The notes: generated by a model from the sequence alone, not told the origin. A DNA stretch of 37,911 nucleotides from an uncultured Alphaproteobacteria bacterium (GCA_902562285.1 CACESU010000016.1:1-37911); one strand, 5' to 3'; positions 24,073-32,253 are shown, counted from the stretch's first letter. Numbers and translations are program-made.

Positions 24073-25605
24073 TTAAACAGAATTATCAAGCTTGCGAGCT
24101 CTTTCAAAAATTATATCAATAAATAAACTTATTATGAGTATAATTGCTCCAAAAATTAAAAAAGGGGAAGTCACAGAATAACCAATTTTAATTAATGGTA
24201 AAATAATGAAAATAAAAAAGGTGGCAATTATTACTGTTAAAAGTTTATTTGGAGTATATAAAGGTATTAATGAAATAATAAATAATGAAAGACATAGTAC
24301 TGAAATCCAAGTATTTGAAGAAATAATTTGTTGAAAGTAATCTATCTCTTTCGGTCCTAATAACCTAGCCGTTTGGCCATTAGCCAATTTTTCTCCAGCC
24401 TCTTGAATGCTTTTTGATGAATTATGCTCTAAAATAGAAATTTGTGCTTTTAAAAAAAGACTTGCAGGAGTCATAAGGGTTAAGAAAGCCATGAATGAAC
24501 TCACTGAGACCAATAACCTCCTTACATTCTTTGGATTTTTTGACTGACGAACTAAATCTATACCTACTGCTAAAAGAATTATTACACCCGTAACAACCAT
24601 TTGCCAAAAAGTATCTAATTGTGCCAATGTTAATCCATTGTTGATAAGTTTTAAAAGTATAACACCCATAAACGTGCCCCATAAGGAACCTCTTCCTCCA
24701 AATAATGAAGTACCACCAATAACAACAGCTGCAATTGCGTCTAATTCCCACATTTGCCCATAATCAGATTTTGCATAAGGAGCTCTTCCAAGAAATAATA
24801 ACGCACCAAATGCCGCTGAAAGTGAGCAAAGCATATAAGTCATCATTGTATAAAGGGAAGTATTAATACCTGACTGTCTTGCACCCACAGCATTTGATCC
24901 TATAGCGTATATATATCGTCCATATCTAGTATTAGTAATAATTATGCTTAGTGTAAGAAAAAATAGAATAAAAATCAGCATCGACATTTGAAAAGTTCGA
25001 AAGAAATTTAACCAATTACTATCAATAAAACTACCAAATGTTTCCCAATAACCTTCAAGATTACCCTCTTTATATTCATTTCTTAAGTTTGCAAATGGAT
25101 TGAATCTTCCAAATAAATCAAAATTTATTGGAAGTTTTGGAGTAGCTTGCGCACCAGTACTAAGATGACCTGTTCCACGCCATATAGACAATCCAGCAAG
25201 AGTTGCAATAAAAGCAGGCATTCCAAAATAAGCCACTAATGTCCCTTGAAATGCACCTACTAATAATCCTAAAGAAAGGCCAGTAAGAATTGCCATCCAA
25301 GGTGGAAATCCCCAAAAACTACAAACGTAACCTGTTAGAGCAGCAGTCATACCCATTACAGAACCTACCGATAAGTCAATACCTGAAGTTATAATTACAA
25401 GCGTCATCCCCCCAGCTACTATTCCTATGGCTGCAGAATTATTTAAGATGGTCATAAGATTTGTTGGATGAAAAAAAGGACGTCCTGAAGTTGAAAATTC
25501 TATAGCTAAAGCAAGAATTAAAATTGCCACAAAAGCACCAGACCATTCCGCTTTAAAAAACCTGACTAAAGCCCTTATTATCGTATCTGTAAATTTTTCT
25601 GGCAT
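24073..25605 (-). CDS. Sugar ABC permease (RbsC/FrcC/XylH type) with C-terminal extension
   Basis: This inner-membrane permease of the BPD_transp_2 family is predicted to import a monosaccharide with the binding protein at 25724 and ATPase at 26842. The core has about eight to ten helices. Family blocks are TLVIITSGIDLSVGSVMG, GMPAFIATLAGLSIWRG, YAIGSNAVGARQSGI, and AIAAVVIGGTSLFGGRGS with GTFMGV. At 510 residues it is far longer than RbsC (~320). There is an insertion of about 55 residues after GTGHLSTGAQ, and after residue ~365 an added C-terminal region of about 140 residues with a soluble loop and roughly four more hydrophobic helices. It is separated from the binding-protein gene by a stem-loop. 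Confidence 0.9.
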   Translation of the reverse strand: MPEKFTDTIIRALVRFFKAEWSGAFVAILILALAIEFSTSGRPFFHPTNLMTILNNSAAIGIVAGGMTLVIITSGIDLSVGSVMGMTAALTGYVCSFWGFPPWMAILTGLSLGLLVGAFQGTLVAYFGMPAFIATLAGLSIWRGTGHLSTGAQATPKLPINFDLFGRFNPFANLRNEYKEGNLEGYWETFGSFIDSNWLNFFRTFQMSMLIFILFFLTLSIIITNTRYGRYIYAIGSNAVGARQSGINTSLYTMMTYMLCSLSAAFGALLFLGRAPYAKSDYGQMWELDAIAAVVIGGTSLFGGRGSLWGTFMGVILLKLINNGLTLAQLDTFWQMVVTGVIILLAVGIDLVRQSKNPKNVRRLLVSVSSFMAFLTLMTPASLFLKAQISILEHNSSKSIQEAGEKLANGQTARLLGPKEIDYFQQIISSNTWISVLCLSLFIISLIPLYTPNKLLTVIIATFFIFIILPLIKIGYSVTSPFLIFGAIILIISLFIDIIFERARKLDNSV

Positions 25606-25673
25606 AATTTTTTATGAAATAAAATGATATAAATATCAAAAAAATTTATTTTTAAATAAATATAGAAATCCAA

Positions 25674-25705
25674 AGGGCACAAATTATATCACAAATTTGT
25701 ACCCT
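25674..25705 (-). promoter_or_regulatory. Intercistronic stem-loop after the RbsB-type binding-protein gene
   Basis: On the minus strand a 12-bp stem with one U-G wobble (agggtacaaatt pairing with aatttgtgccct) closes an 8-base loop, 18 bases after the binding-protein stop and before the permease gene, followed by T-rich sequence. As at 14919-14944, the wobble is only compatible with pairing in minus-strand RNA. Likely mRNA 3' end protection or partial termination that raises binding protein over permease. Confidence 0.7.
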
Positions 25706-25723
25706 ATTATTTTTTGATATGAA

Positions 25724-26662
25724 TTAATTGATACCTACCATTTGTTTATAAACACCAGAAGTAGAAGGTGTTACAAGAAAAAATCCTGTATCTATTCTTG
25801 AGGATACTGTTTCACCTCTTGCAGCTGCGGCAGCAGCCTTGATTCCTTGATAGCCCATTTGATATAACATTTGAGCAGTATCTGCATGAACCCATCCTTC
25901 ATCCATTGCAGCTATAGCATCACTTGCACCATCGAAACCAACTAGCTTAACATCACCTGCACCATATCCAAGGTTTTCTAATGCAGCTTTTGCACCCATG
26001 GTACCGCCGTCCCATGCATTCACAACCATTTTGACGTCGCTATTTGAATTTAATACAGCCTCAACTCCCTCTTGAGCTTGTTGACTGTTCCATTCTGTAG
26101 GAACCTCTAAAATTTTTGAACCAGGCCTAGCAGCTGAAAAAGCTTCCATAAAACCATTACGGCGCTCTTGACCAGTAGATTGTGCTTGATTCCCTGTAAC
26201 ATAAATTACAGTATCACCATCGTTAACTAAGGTAGCAGCAACTGCACCTTGAACTTTTGCAACAGCATAATTGTCGGTAGCTACAAAAGAGGTAACTTCA
26301 GCGCCTGAAACACCAGTATCAATAGCAATAATTGGAATACCAGATGACATTGCATCAGTAACAGCAGGTGCTACACCAGCACTATCAACTGGAGCAATCC
26401 CAATTGCTTTTGCTCCTTGAGCCACTAGATTTTCGAAAACCTCCAATTGACTAGATAAATCACCTTGAAAAGCTGGTCCAACTGATACTAGTTTCACGCC
26501 TTCTTCAGCTGCAGCATCTTCTGCCCCCTGATTGATCATCATCCACCCTGCATTGGTTGCTGATTTTGTAATGTAGCCAATAACATCTTGTGCATTGATA
26601 GCAGCATTCGAAGTTATGGCAAAAAATGCAACAAGTGCAAATTTTGGTAATAAATTTTTCAT
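25724..26662 (-). CDS. Monosaccharide ABC substrate-binding protein (RbsB/FrcB type)
   Basis: This 312-residue periplasmic protein of Peripla_BP_4 type has a Sec signal peptide (residues 1 to about 24, ending NAAINAQ). Typical segments are GYITKSATNAGWMMINQGAED, QLEVFENLVAQGAKAIGIAPVDSAG, GIPIIAIDTG, VIYVTGNQAQSTGQERRNGF, VVNAWDGGTMGAKAALEN and LVGFDGASDAI. It leads the minus-strand operon permease-kinase-E1-lipoyl protein. A strong SD (aaggag, minus strand, 26677-26672) precedes its ATG, in keeping with high expression. The ATPase is divergent at 26842. The ligand is most likely a single hexose or pentose; fructose is suggested by the FrcBCAK-like gene set. Confidence 0.9.
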   Translation of the reverse strand: MKNLLPKFALVAFFAITSNAAINAQDVIGYITKSATNAGWMMINQGAEDAAAEEGVKLVSVGPAFQGDLSSQLEVFENLVAQGAKAIGIAPVDSAGVAPAVTDAMSSGIPIIAIDTGVSGAEVTSFVATDNYAVAKVQGAVAATLVNDGDTVIYVTGNQAQSTGQERRNGFMEAFSAARPGSKILEVPTEWNSQQAQEGVEAVLNSNSDVKMVVNAWDGGTMGAKAALENLGYGAGDVKLVGFDGASDAIAAMDEGWVHADTAQMLYQMGYQGIKAAAAAARGETVSSRIDTGFFLVTPSTSGVYKQMVGIN

Positions 26663-26749
26663 ATTTTCTCTCTCCTTAAATTTATTTTACAAATAAAGTT
26701 CTACATATTTGTAATTAGTAATAACATTAAGGTCTAAAAAATTCATGAC

Positions 26750-26755
26750 TGTCAA
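26750..26755 (-). promoter_or_regulatory. Candidate -35 box for the RbsB-type operon
   Basis: A perfect TTGACA on the minus strand lies in the 179-base divergent region, with CTTAAT as a weak -10 match 18 bases further. The other large importer operon (16706-16701) also has an exact TTGACA at a comparable place. The -10 is poor, so support is modest. Confidence 0.35.
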
Positions 26756-26841
26756 TAAGGATTTATGCTTGAGATTTTTATATTAATTATAAAGTACATG
26801 TCTTATAGTTATCTTATAGAAATTATTAATTAGAAAATTAA

Positions 26842-27627
26842 ATGAATGATTTGAATAAAGAAGTTATACTTAAAACAGTTGGTTTAACGAAACATTATGG
26901 AGGAGTAAGAGCTCTTGAAGACGCAAATTTTTCTATTTCTTCTCATGAACATATTGCCATAGTAGGTGATAATGGTGCTGGGAAATCAACTTTTGTAAGA
27001 AGTATTACAGGAGTTGAAAGACCAACTTTTGGAAAAATCTTTTTTAATGGTAAAGAAGTTAATTTTAGATCACCTACTGATGCAAGAGAAAGTGGTATTG
27101 AGACAGTTTATCAAAATCTTGCACTCGCTGATGATCTTGATGTTACTTCAAATATTTTTCTTGGTAGGGAAATTGAATATTTCAAATTAGGACCATTATC
27201 ATGGTTGAATAAATCAGCTATGAAAAAAAAATCATCTGAACTTCTAGCTCAAACAGGAATAAAAATAGGTAACTTAAGCCAAGCTGTAGCAAGTATGTCT
27301 GGAGGGCAAAGGCAATGCGTTGCCATTAGTAGAGCAGCTGGTTGGGGATCAAAATTAATAGTTATGGATGAACCGACAGCTGCCTTAGGAATACAAGAGA
27401 CAAAGAAAGTGGAAGAAATAATTAAAAATCTTAAAGAACGTAATATACCAGTCATTATAATTTCTCATAATCTACGCCAAGTATTTGATTTAGTTGATAA
27501 AATAGCTGTATTCAGGCAAGGTAGAATAATCGATGTTGTAAAAACCAGTGAAGTCACAGGCAACGATGTTGTTGCTTTGATTACAGGTTTGGATAAAAAA
27601 AACAGGGCAGTTGGAGAATATATTTAA
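26842..27627 (+). CDS. Monosaccharide ABC ATP-binding protein, single-domain (FrcA type)
   Basis: This 261-residue ATPase has a single nucleotide-binding domain, unlike the duplicated RbsA/XylG (~500), matching FrcA of fructose importers. Walker A GDNGAGKST is at residues 42-50, the signature MSGGQRQCV at 152-160 (Cys where Arg is common), Walker B LIVMDEP at 172-178 and H-loop His209. It is divergent from its predicted binding protein and permease, and its stop lies 20 bases before the second FucU-like mutarotase, with which it should be co-transcribed. No clear SD precedes the ATG. Confidence 0.92.
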   Translation: MNDLNKEVILKTVGLTKHYGGVRALEDANFSISSHEHIAIVGDNGAGKSTFVRSITGVERPTFGKIFFNGKEVNFRSPTDARESGIETVYQNLALADDLDVTSNIFLGREIEYFKLGPLSWLNKSAMKKKSSELLAQTGIKIGNLSQAVASMSGGQRQCVAISRAAGWGSKLIVMDEPTAALGIQETKKVEEIIKNLKERNIPVIIISHNLRQVFDLVDKIAVFRQGRIIDVVKTSEVTGNDVVALITGLDKKNRAVGEYI

Positions 27628-27647
27628 ACTTTAGGGAGTTTTACGAA

Positions 27648-28070
27648 ATGTTAAAAAAAATAAACCCAATTTTAGGACCAGAAGTATTATTTGTACTTCG
27701 TGAAATGGGCCATGGTGATCAGATAGCACTAGTAGATGGAAACTATCCGGCATCAGCACACGCAAATAAATTAATTAGAGCAGATGGCATTGAACTTATT
27801 CCTTTGTTAGATTCTATACTAGATATACTCCCTATTGATAACAAGACTGATGCAATTGTAAGAGCTATAAATGTTACCAAAAGTGATGGAATTGATCCAA
27901 TTCACAACGATATTGAAAAAACCTGCAGTTATTATAACTTTAAAGCAGTCCAGCTGGACGCTGAAAGTTTTTATAAAAGGGTTAAAAATGCATTTGCAGT
28001 TATAGCAACCACCGAGCGTTGTTTATACGCTAATGTAATTCTAACCAAAGGCATTATACTTCCAAATTAA
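27648..28070 (+). CDS. fucU: RbsD/FucU-family sugar mutarotase (copy 2)
   Basis: This 140-residue mutarotase is predicted to interconvert anomers of the sugar imported by the FrcBCA-like system. Family features are LREMGHGDQIALVDGNYP (His22, Asp24), LPIDNKTDAI, and SFYKRVKNAFAVIATTE followed by YANVILTKGI. It has an SD (agggag) and follows the ATPase by 20 bases. It is a diverged relative of the protein at 17882: the ends align well, but the middle section does not, so they probably prefer different sugars. FucU-like rather than RbsD-like by the GHGD-VDGNYP block and C-terminus. Confidence 0.88.
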   Translation: MLKKINPILGPEVLFVLREMGHGDQIALVDGNYPASAHANKLIRADGIELIPLLDSILDILPIDNKTDAIVRAINVTKSDGIDPIHNDIEKTCSYYNFKAVQLDAESFYKRVKNAFAVIATTERCLYANVILTKGIILPN

Positions 28071-28158
28071 ATTTCAGTGATAATTCTATTTATTGTAAAT
28101 TTGGATTTAAGATCTATAATTGTAAATTCTGGCAAATATTATTGATTTGGAGTAGATT

Positions 28159-28980
28159 TTGTCATTTATTGCATCACCAATTCCTGAAAATGAAGAGAGT
28201 AGACTTCAAGCTGTTGAAAAAGCAGGAGTTTTGGACAATTTAAATGAAGAAATTTACAATGTTTATTGTCATCTCTCTAGACAAATAACTAAATGTCCTG
28301 AAAGTTGGGCAAATGTTATTGATAAAAATAGACAATATAACTTTGTTCTTGATGGAAAAAATATTAATGATGAAAGAAAAGAAGAGCTAAGAAGTCATCC
28401 AAGGGTATTAACATTTTGTCAATACGCTTTAAATAGCCCAAATCCTATTATAGCTAATGATTTAACTAAAAATAAAATTTTTAAAAATCATCCATCAGTT
28501 TTAAAAAAAGATGGACCAAGATTTTATGCAGCATTCCCCATAGTTAATTCAGAAGGTTATATTCTTGGATCTTTATGTGTCCGTGACTATAGGGTAAGAA
28601 GACTATCAAAAAATATAATAATGTTAATGAAAGGACTTGCAAAAAAACTTTCTCATCAATTGGATATTCAAGCAGAACAGAGGCAAATGTCAGTTGAAAA
28701 AATTACTAGAACAATAGAAAAACTTAATGAAGAAATTAAGAATCTTTCTTTAGATGATGCAATAACTGTATTAAAATGCCTTTCAAACAATTTAGTAAAT
28801 TCTGAACAACAAATTAAACTTATAGAAATAGGTCTTTTAGATAAAGATTTAAAGTTGACTAGAAAATCAAAACAATTAATTCAATTTCTAAAATTAGATG
28901 CTGCAGTCTTAAAAAGAATTAAAATGCCTACTTTAAAAACAAATGAAATAGACGAATTATTTAAGGTTTTAGAAAAATAA
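28159..28980 (+). CDS. GAF-domain protein without output domain
   Basis: This 273-residue cytoplasmic sensor-like protein has an N-terminal GAF domain (about residues 1-172). The opening PIPENEESRLQAVEKAGVLD and later TFCQYAL, RFYAAFPIV and LGSLCVRD are the hallmark of GAF domains usually joined to kinases or GGDEF domains. The C-terminal 100 residues are helical, probably coiled coil, with no kinase, cyclase or DNA-binding signature. The start is TTG; the in-frame sequence fits the family N-terminus from that codon. Its TAA overlaps the ATG of the following small gene by one base. It may sense a metabolite and act through that partner; this is inference. Confidence 0.8.
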   Translation: MSFIASPIPENEESRLQAVEKAGVLDNLNEEIYNVYCHLSRQITKCPESWANVIDKNRQYNFVLDGKNINDERKEELRSHPRVLTFCQYALNSPNPIIANDLTKNKIFKNHPSVLKKDGPRFYAAFPIVNSEGYILGSLCVRDYRVRRLSKNIIMLMKGLAKKLSHQLDIQAEQRQMSVEKITRTIEKLNEEIKNLSLDDAITVLKCLSNNLVNSEQQIKLIEIGLLDKDLKLTRKSKQLIQFLKLDAAVLKRIKMPTLKTNEIDELFKVLEK

Positions 28981-29291
28981 TGTATGGAAAAGTAGTTAAT
29001 TTAAAATTTGCTAATATGGAGGAAGCTAAATTAGCTGCATCATTTTTTACTGAAAATATTGCTTCAAAAATTTCTGCACTAAAAATAATAGGATTTAATG
29101 TTTTTATTGGTAAACAAGGTGACCTTAATTTATTAATTAAATTTGAAGACGTATCTTCCATTAACTTGTTCGAACAAAAATATCCGCGAATAATTGAATC
29201 ATTAAGAAAAAGCCTTGTATTTAAAGAATCTGTTTTTGTAGGTGTATGCGCATTTACCTTTGAACAAGAAGCAGCACTCACTGAAAAATAA
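28980..29291 (+). CDS. Small protein of unknown function coupled to the GAF protein
   Basis: I do not recognise this 103-residue protein. It has no signal peptide or membrane helix. Predicted pattern is strand-helix-strand-strand-helix-strand (KVVNLKFA, EEAKLAASFFTE, LKIIGFNVFIG, LNLLIKFED, VFVGVCAFTF), compatible with a ferredoxin-like or dimeric alpha/beta-barrel fold of the ABM kind, but no active-site motif is clear. Its ATG overlaps the stop of the GAF-protein gene, so the two are made together and may interact. It ends convergent with the PhyH gene. Confidence 0.7.
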   Translation: MYGKVVNLKFANMEEAKLAASFFTENIASKISALKIIGFNVFIGKQGDLNLLIKFEDVSSINLFEQKYPRIIESLRKSLVFKESVFVGVCAFTFEQEAALTEK

Positions 29292-29315
29292 TTATAATAT
29301 TAAATTTGATAATTA
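29289..29315. terminator. Candidate AT-only hairpin in a convergent gap
   Basis: A 7-bp inverted repeat (taattat/ataatta, 13-base loop) fills the gap between the small protein gene and the PhyH gene. There is no G-C pair, so evidence is weak. Confidence 0.2.
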
Positions 29316-30113
29316 AGAACCTGATGGCAATAAAATTGGAAACCAATCCGATCTTAATTTATCCCCCTCATTCATATTATGATTAGGAAAAGGTGGAGAA
29401 GTTTTTCCTGGTCTCTCTGTATAACAGACGTCATCTCCAACAAGTCTTAATGAAAATGCTCTTCTTCTATTAGTTGTATTATTACCCCTAGCTCCATGCA
29501 AAATTTCGAAATGAAAAGCAACCGCATCACCTGGCTCCATTTGAAATTCAAGTACATGCATGTCTTCCATATCAGGGTCAGGAATAGGTAAATATTGATC
29601 TACCTTCCCGTAAAAATTTTCTTGTGAAAGCCATTTAGTGGGTAATACTTGTTTCCCCCATTTGTGAGACCTAGCTACCATCCTTAATGAAGCTTCTTTA
29701 ACAGGATCTAAAGGAACCCAAAAACTAATAGTTTTTTTTCCATTAATAAAATAATAAGGACCATCAGAATGCCATGGTGTATCTTTTGAAGTACCTGGTT
29801 CCTTTACTAAGACGTGATCATGGAATAGTTGTACTGACTGAGATTGCATCAATTTAGCGGCAGCGGTAATGATTTCGTTATCAAATATAGTTTTTCTAAA
29901 TTCTGGGATTCTTTCCCAGTTGCAGTAGTCATCAAAAAAGCGACCATTTTCTTTCTTACGCAAATTTTCCGCTGCATAAGGACCAGGATTATTCAAATTA
30001 AATTCAATTCCTTTTTTTAGATTACTAACATGCTTTTTAAAGAGATTAGGAATATATACTACTCCTAATTCCTGATAATCTTTAATCATTTTTTTGGTTA
30101 TTATTTTACTCAT
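29313..30113 (-). CDS. Phytanoyl-CoA dioxygenase (PhyH) family protein
   Basis: This 266-residue Fe(II)/2-oxoglutarate-dependent oxygenase of the PhyH family hydroxylates a small-molecule substrate. The iron triad is visible: His115 and Asp117 in WHSDGPYYF and His206 in FEILHGARGNN, with Arg216-218 (NRRRAFSLR) likely binding 2-oxoglutarate. The protein is cytoplasmic and of typical length. It stands alone, divergent from the VOC-cupin-cupin gene at 30234. PhyH proteins act on many compounds (quaternary amines, phosphonates, lipids, secondary metabolites), so the substrate cannot be named. Confidence 0.88.
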   Translation of the reverse strand: MSKIITKKMIKDYQELGVVYIPNLFKKHVSNLKKGIEFNLNNPGPYAAENLRKKENGRFFDDYCNWERIPEFRKTIFDNEIITAAAKLMQSQSVQLFHDHVLVKEPGTSKDTPWHSDGPYYFINGKKTISFWVPLDPVKEASLRMVARSHKWGKQVLPTKWLSQENFYGKVDQYLPIPDPDMEDMHVLEFQMEPGDAVAFHFEILHGARGNNTTNRRRAFSLRLVGDDVCYTERPGKTSPPFPNHNMNEGDKLRSDWFPILLPSGS

Positions 30114-30233
30114 GTTAACAAAGTAATTTTTAAATCAAAATAAATATTTTTTTCTTTACCTTTTAAATTATAGTTTTTATTTTTTATCTACTAGCATAAA
30201 ATTAATATAATTTTAAATAATCTAGATTAAAAA

Positions 30234-31313
30234 ATGGAAATTAAAGCTGAAATTGTATTACCTACAAAAGAATTAAGAGAAGATATTCCTTTTTTTACTA
30301 ATACTTTAAAAATGAAAATGGATATGATTTATCCAGCTGATAATCCAACTGTTGCAGTTTTTTCAGGGCATGGTATCCGTGTAAGAATTGATAAAGACGC
30401 TGATATTCCTCCTGGTAAATTAAGAATACTCTGTGAAGACCCTGAAAGGTTTTGTAAAGGAAAAAAGCATCTTAAAGCACCTAATGATACAATTGTTGAG
30501 TTTGATGAATTAAACCCACCTATCGTTTTACCCACAACAAAACATAGTTTTGTAGTTAGAAAATTAGCTGACCAAGCTCCATGGATTATTGGAAGAGCTG
30601 GCATGCAATATAGAGATCTAATTCCTGATAGATTGGGAGGGTCAATAATTGCTAGTCATATAAGAATACCTGATGGTGGACCAGTCCCCGATATGGTTCA
30701 TTACCATTCTGTAGGTTTTCAACTTATTTTTTGTTATAAAGGGTGGGTAGATTTAGTTTATGAAGATCAAGGGGAACCTTTAAGATTAATTGCAGGCAAT
30801 TGTGTGATTCAACCACCAGAAATAAGACATCAAGTTTTGTATGCCAGCGATAATATTGAGGTAATAGAAATTGGTGTTCCTGCAGATCATATTACAACTA
30901 TTGATCATGAAATGAAATTACCAAATGAAGTAATAAATAAAGATAGAAAGTTTAAAGGACAAAAATTTGTTCATCACAAGGAAAATGAAGCAGTATGGGA
31001 TGAGTTTAGAATTCCTGGCTTTAAATCAAGAGATACTGGAATTGCGAGAAATACAAATGATGTTGCGAGTGTTCATATAATACGTCCTAATGAAAAGAAA
31101 AGTCCTGTAACTTATCATGACTCTGATATTCTTTTTAATTTTGTGATGGAAGGAAGCATGATACTTCATGGGGAAGGAAAAAAACCTTTTAAATTATCTC
31201 CTGGGGATGCATTTGTAATACCACCTAAAATGAAAACTCAATACACAGAATACACTCCAGAGTTGGAGCTACTAGAAGTTTCATTACCCGGAAAGTTTAA
31301 TACTTACTACTAA
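30234..31313 (+). CDS. VOC-cupin-cupin fusion protein
   Basis: This 359-residue protein combines three beta-rich modules. Residues 1-60 look like half of a vicinal-oxygen-chelate (glyoxalase/dioxygenase) domain (IVLPTKELREDIPFFTNTL, AVFSGHGIRVRI). Residues about 140-220 form a cupin with HYHSVGFQLIFCYKGWVDLVYED and HQVLYASDNIEVIEIG. Residues about 265-355 form a second cupin with YHDSDILFNFVMEGSMILHGEG and LSPGDAFVIPPK. The first cupin keeps His ligands, while the second lacks the usual HxH. The function is not known; metal-dependent oxygenase, isomerase or ligand sensor are options. It is divergent from PhyH (120-base gap) and convergent with the pirin gene, with one base between stops. Confidence 0.75.
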   Translation: MEIKAEIVLPTKELREDIPFFTNTLKMKMDMIYPADNPTVAVFSGHGIRVRIDKDADIPPGKLRILCEDPERFCKGKKHLKAPNDTIVEFDELNPPIVLPTTKHSFVVRKLADQAPWIIGRAGMQYRDLIPDRLGGSIIASHIRIPDGGPVPDMVHYHSVGFQLIFCYKGWVDLVYEDQGEPLRLIAGNCVIQPPEIRHQVLYASDNIEVIEIGVPADHITTIDHEMKLPNEVINKDRKFKGQKFVHHKENEAVWDEFRIPGFKSRDTGIARNTNDVASVHIIRPNEKKSPVTYHDSDILFNFVMEGSMILHGEGKKPFKLSPGDAFVIPPKMKTQYTEYTPELELLEVSLPGKFNTYY

Positions 31314-31314
31314 T

Positions 31315-32253
31315 TTAATAGTTTGGATTTATAAAAGTTCCATTTTGTAATTCAGAAAAGGCTTTGATTAACTCTTCTCTAGTATTCATTACAATTGGAC
31401 CGTGCCAAGCGACTGGTTCTTTGATGGGTTTTCCTGAAACTAAGAGAAATCTCACACCATCTTCTCCACTCCTAACAGATATGGTATTTCCAGTATCAAA
31501 TCTTATTAAGGTTCTATTTCCTGACATATCTCTAATGTTTACTTCTTTTCCATTTATTTCTTTTTCAACAAGAACTCCTATTGGATCTGATGCATAATCA
31601 AAGTTTCCTGATCCTTCAAATATGTAAGCAAAAGTGTTCTTATAGGTCTCAACTTTGATATATTTGTGAATATTAGGTGGAATGTAGATATCAAGATATT
31701 GTGGTTCACATGCAATGCCATCAACTGGACCTCTCTTCCCATGATAATCTCCTACAATTACTTTGATTTTTGAACCGTCATCATCCTCTAGAAAAGTTAT
31801 ATCTTTAGCCTGTATATCTTGATATCTAGGCTTCACCAATTTTTGACAAGACGGAAGATTTGCCCAAAGTTGGAAACCATGCATTAATCCTTGAGTATTA
31901 CCAGAAGGCATTTCTTGATGCATTATTCCAGATCCTGCAGTCATCCATTGAACGTCTCCTCCTAATAAGTTTCCTTCATTACCTAGACTATCTTTATGTT
32001 CAACACATCCTTCCAGAACATAAGTTATAGTTTCAATGCCCCTATGAGGATGCCATGGAAATCCCGCCTTATAGTCTTCAGGGTTATTATTTCTAAAGTC
32101 GTCTAGCATTAAAAATGGATCACTTTCCTCTGGATCAGTAAAGCCAAATGCCCTATATAAATTAACACCTGCACCTTCCATTGTTGGCTTAGCTAGAGAT
32201 TTAGTTTTAATAGGTTTAAAAGTCACAATAACCTCGAGATTCATAGATTTCAT
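31315..32253 (-). CDS. Pirin family protein (bicupin)
   Basis: This 312-residue cytoplasmic bicupin of the pirin/YhhW family includes members with quercetinase activity or redox-sensor roles. Metal ligands in the N-terminal cupin are conserved: His68 and His70 (WHPHRGIETI), His112 and Glu114 (GIMHQEMP). The C-terminal half holds LFANLPSCQK-like WANLPSCQKL and a degenerate second cupin, with WHGPIVMNTREEL near the end. Start may be Met1 or Met4. It is the downstream end of a minus-strand run with 32332, 32719 and 33658, with no regulator beside it. Confidence 0.88.
   Translation of the reverse strand: MKSMNLEVIVTFKPIKTKSLAKPTMEGAGVNLYRAFGFTDPEESDPFLMLDDFRNNNPEDYKAGFPWHPHRGIETITYVLEGCVEHKDSLGNEGNLLGGDVQWMTAGSGIMHQEMPSGNTQGLMHGFQLWANLPSCQKLVKPRYQDIQAKDITFLEDDDGSKIKVIVGDYHGKRGPVDGIACEPQYLDIYIPPNIHKYIKVETYKNTFAYIFEGSGNFDYASDPIGVLVEKEINGKEVNIRDMSGNRTLIRFDTGNTISVRSGEDGVRFLLVSGKPIKEPVAWHGPIVMNTREELIKAFSELQNGTFINPNY

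Noticed and set aside
24422-24751. 109-codon minus-strand frame overlapping the RbsC-type permease
   Set aside because: Same-strand shifted frame inside a confidently assigned gene; Cys/Trp-rich product without domain.
26689-26712. Inverted repeat acaaata/tatttgt with a 10-base spacer before the RbsB-type gene
   Set aside because: Possible operator but only 7-base AT-rich arms with a long spacer; not distinct from background.
28093-28128. Direct repeat ttgtaaatt at 28093-28101 and 28120-28128
   Set aside because: Two nine-base AT-rich copies 27 bases apart downstream of fucU copy 2 are likely chance in this composition and have no promoter context.
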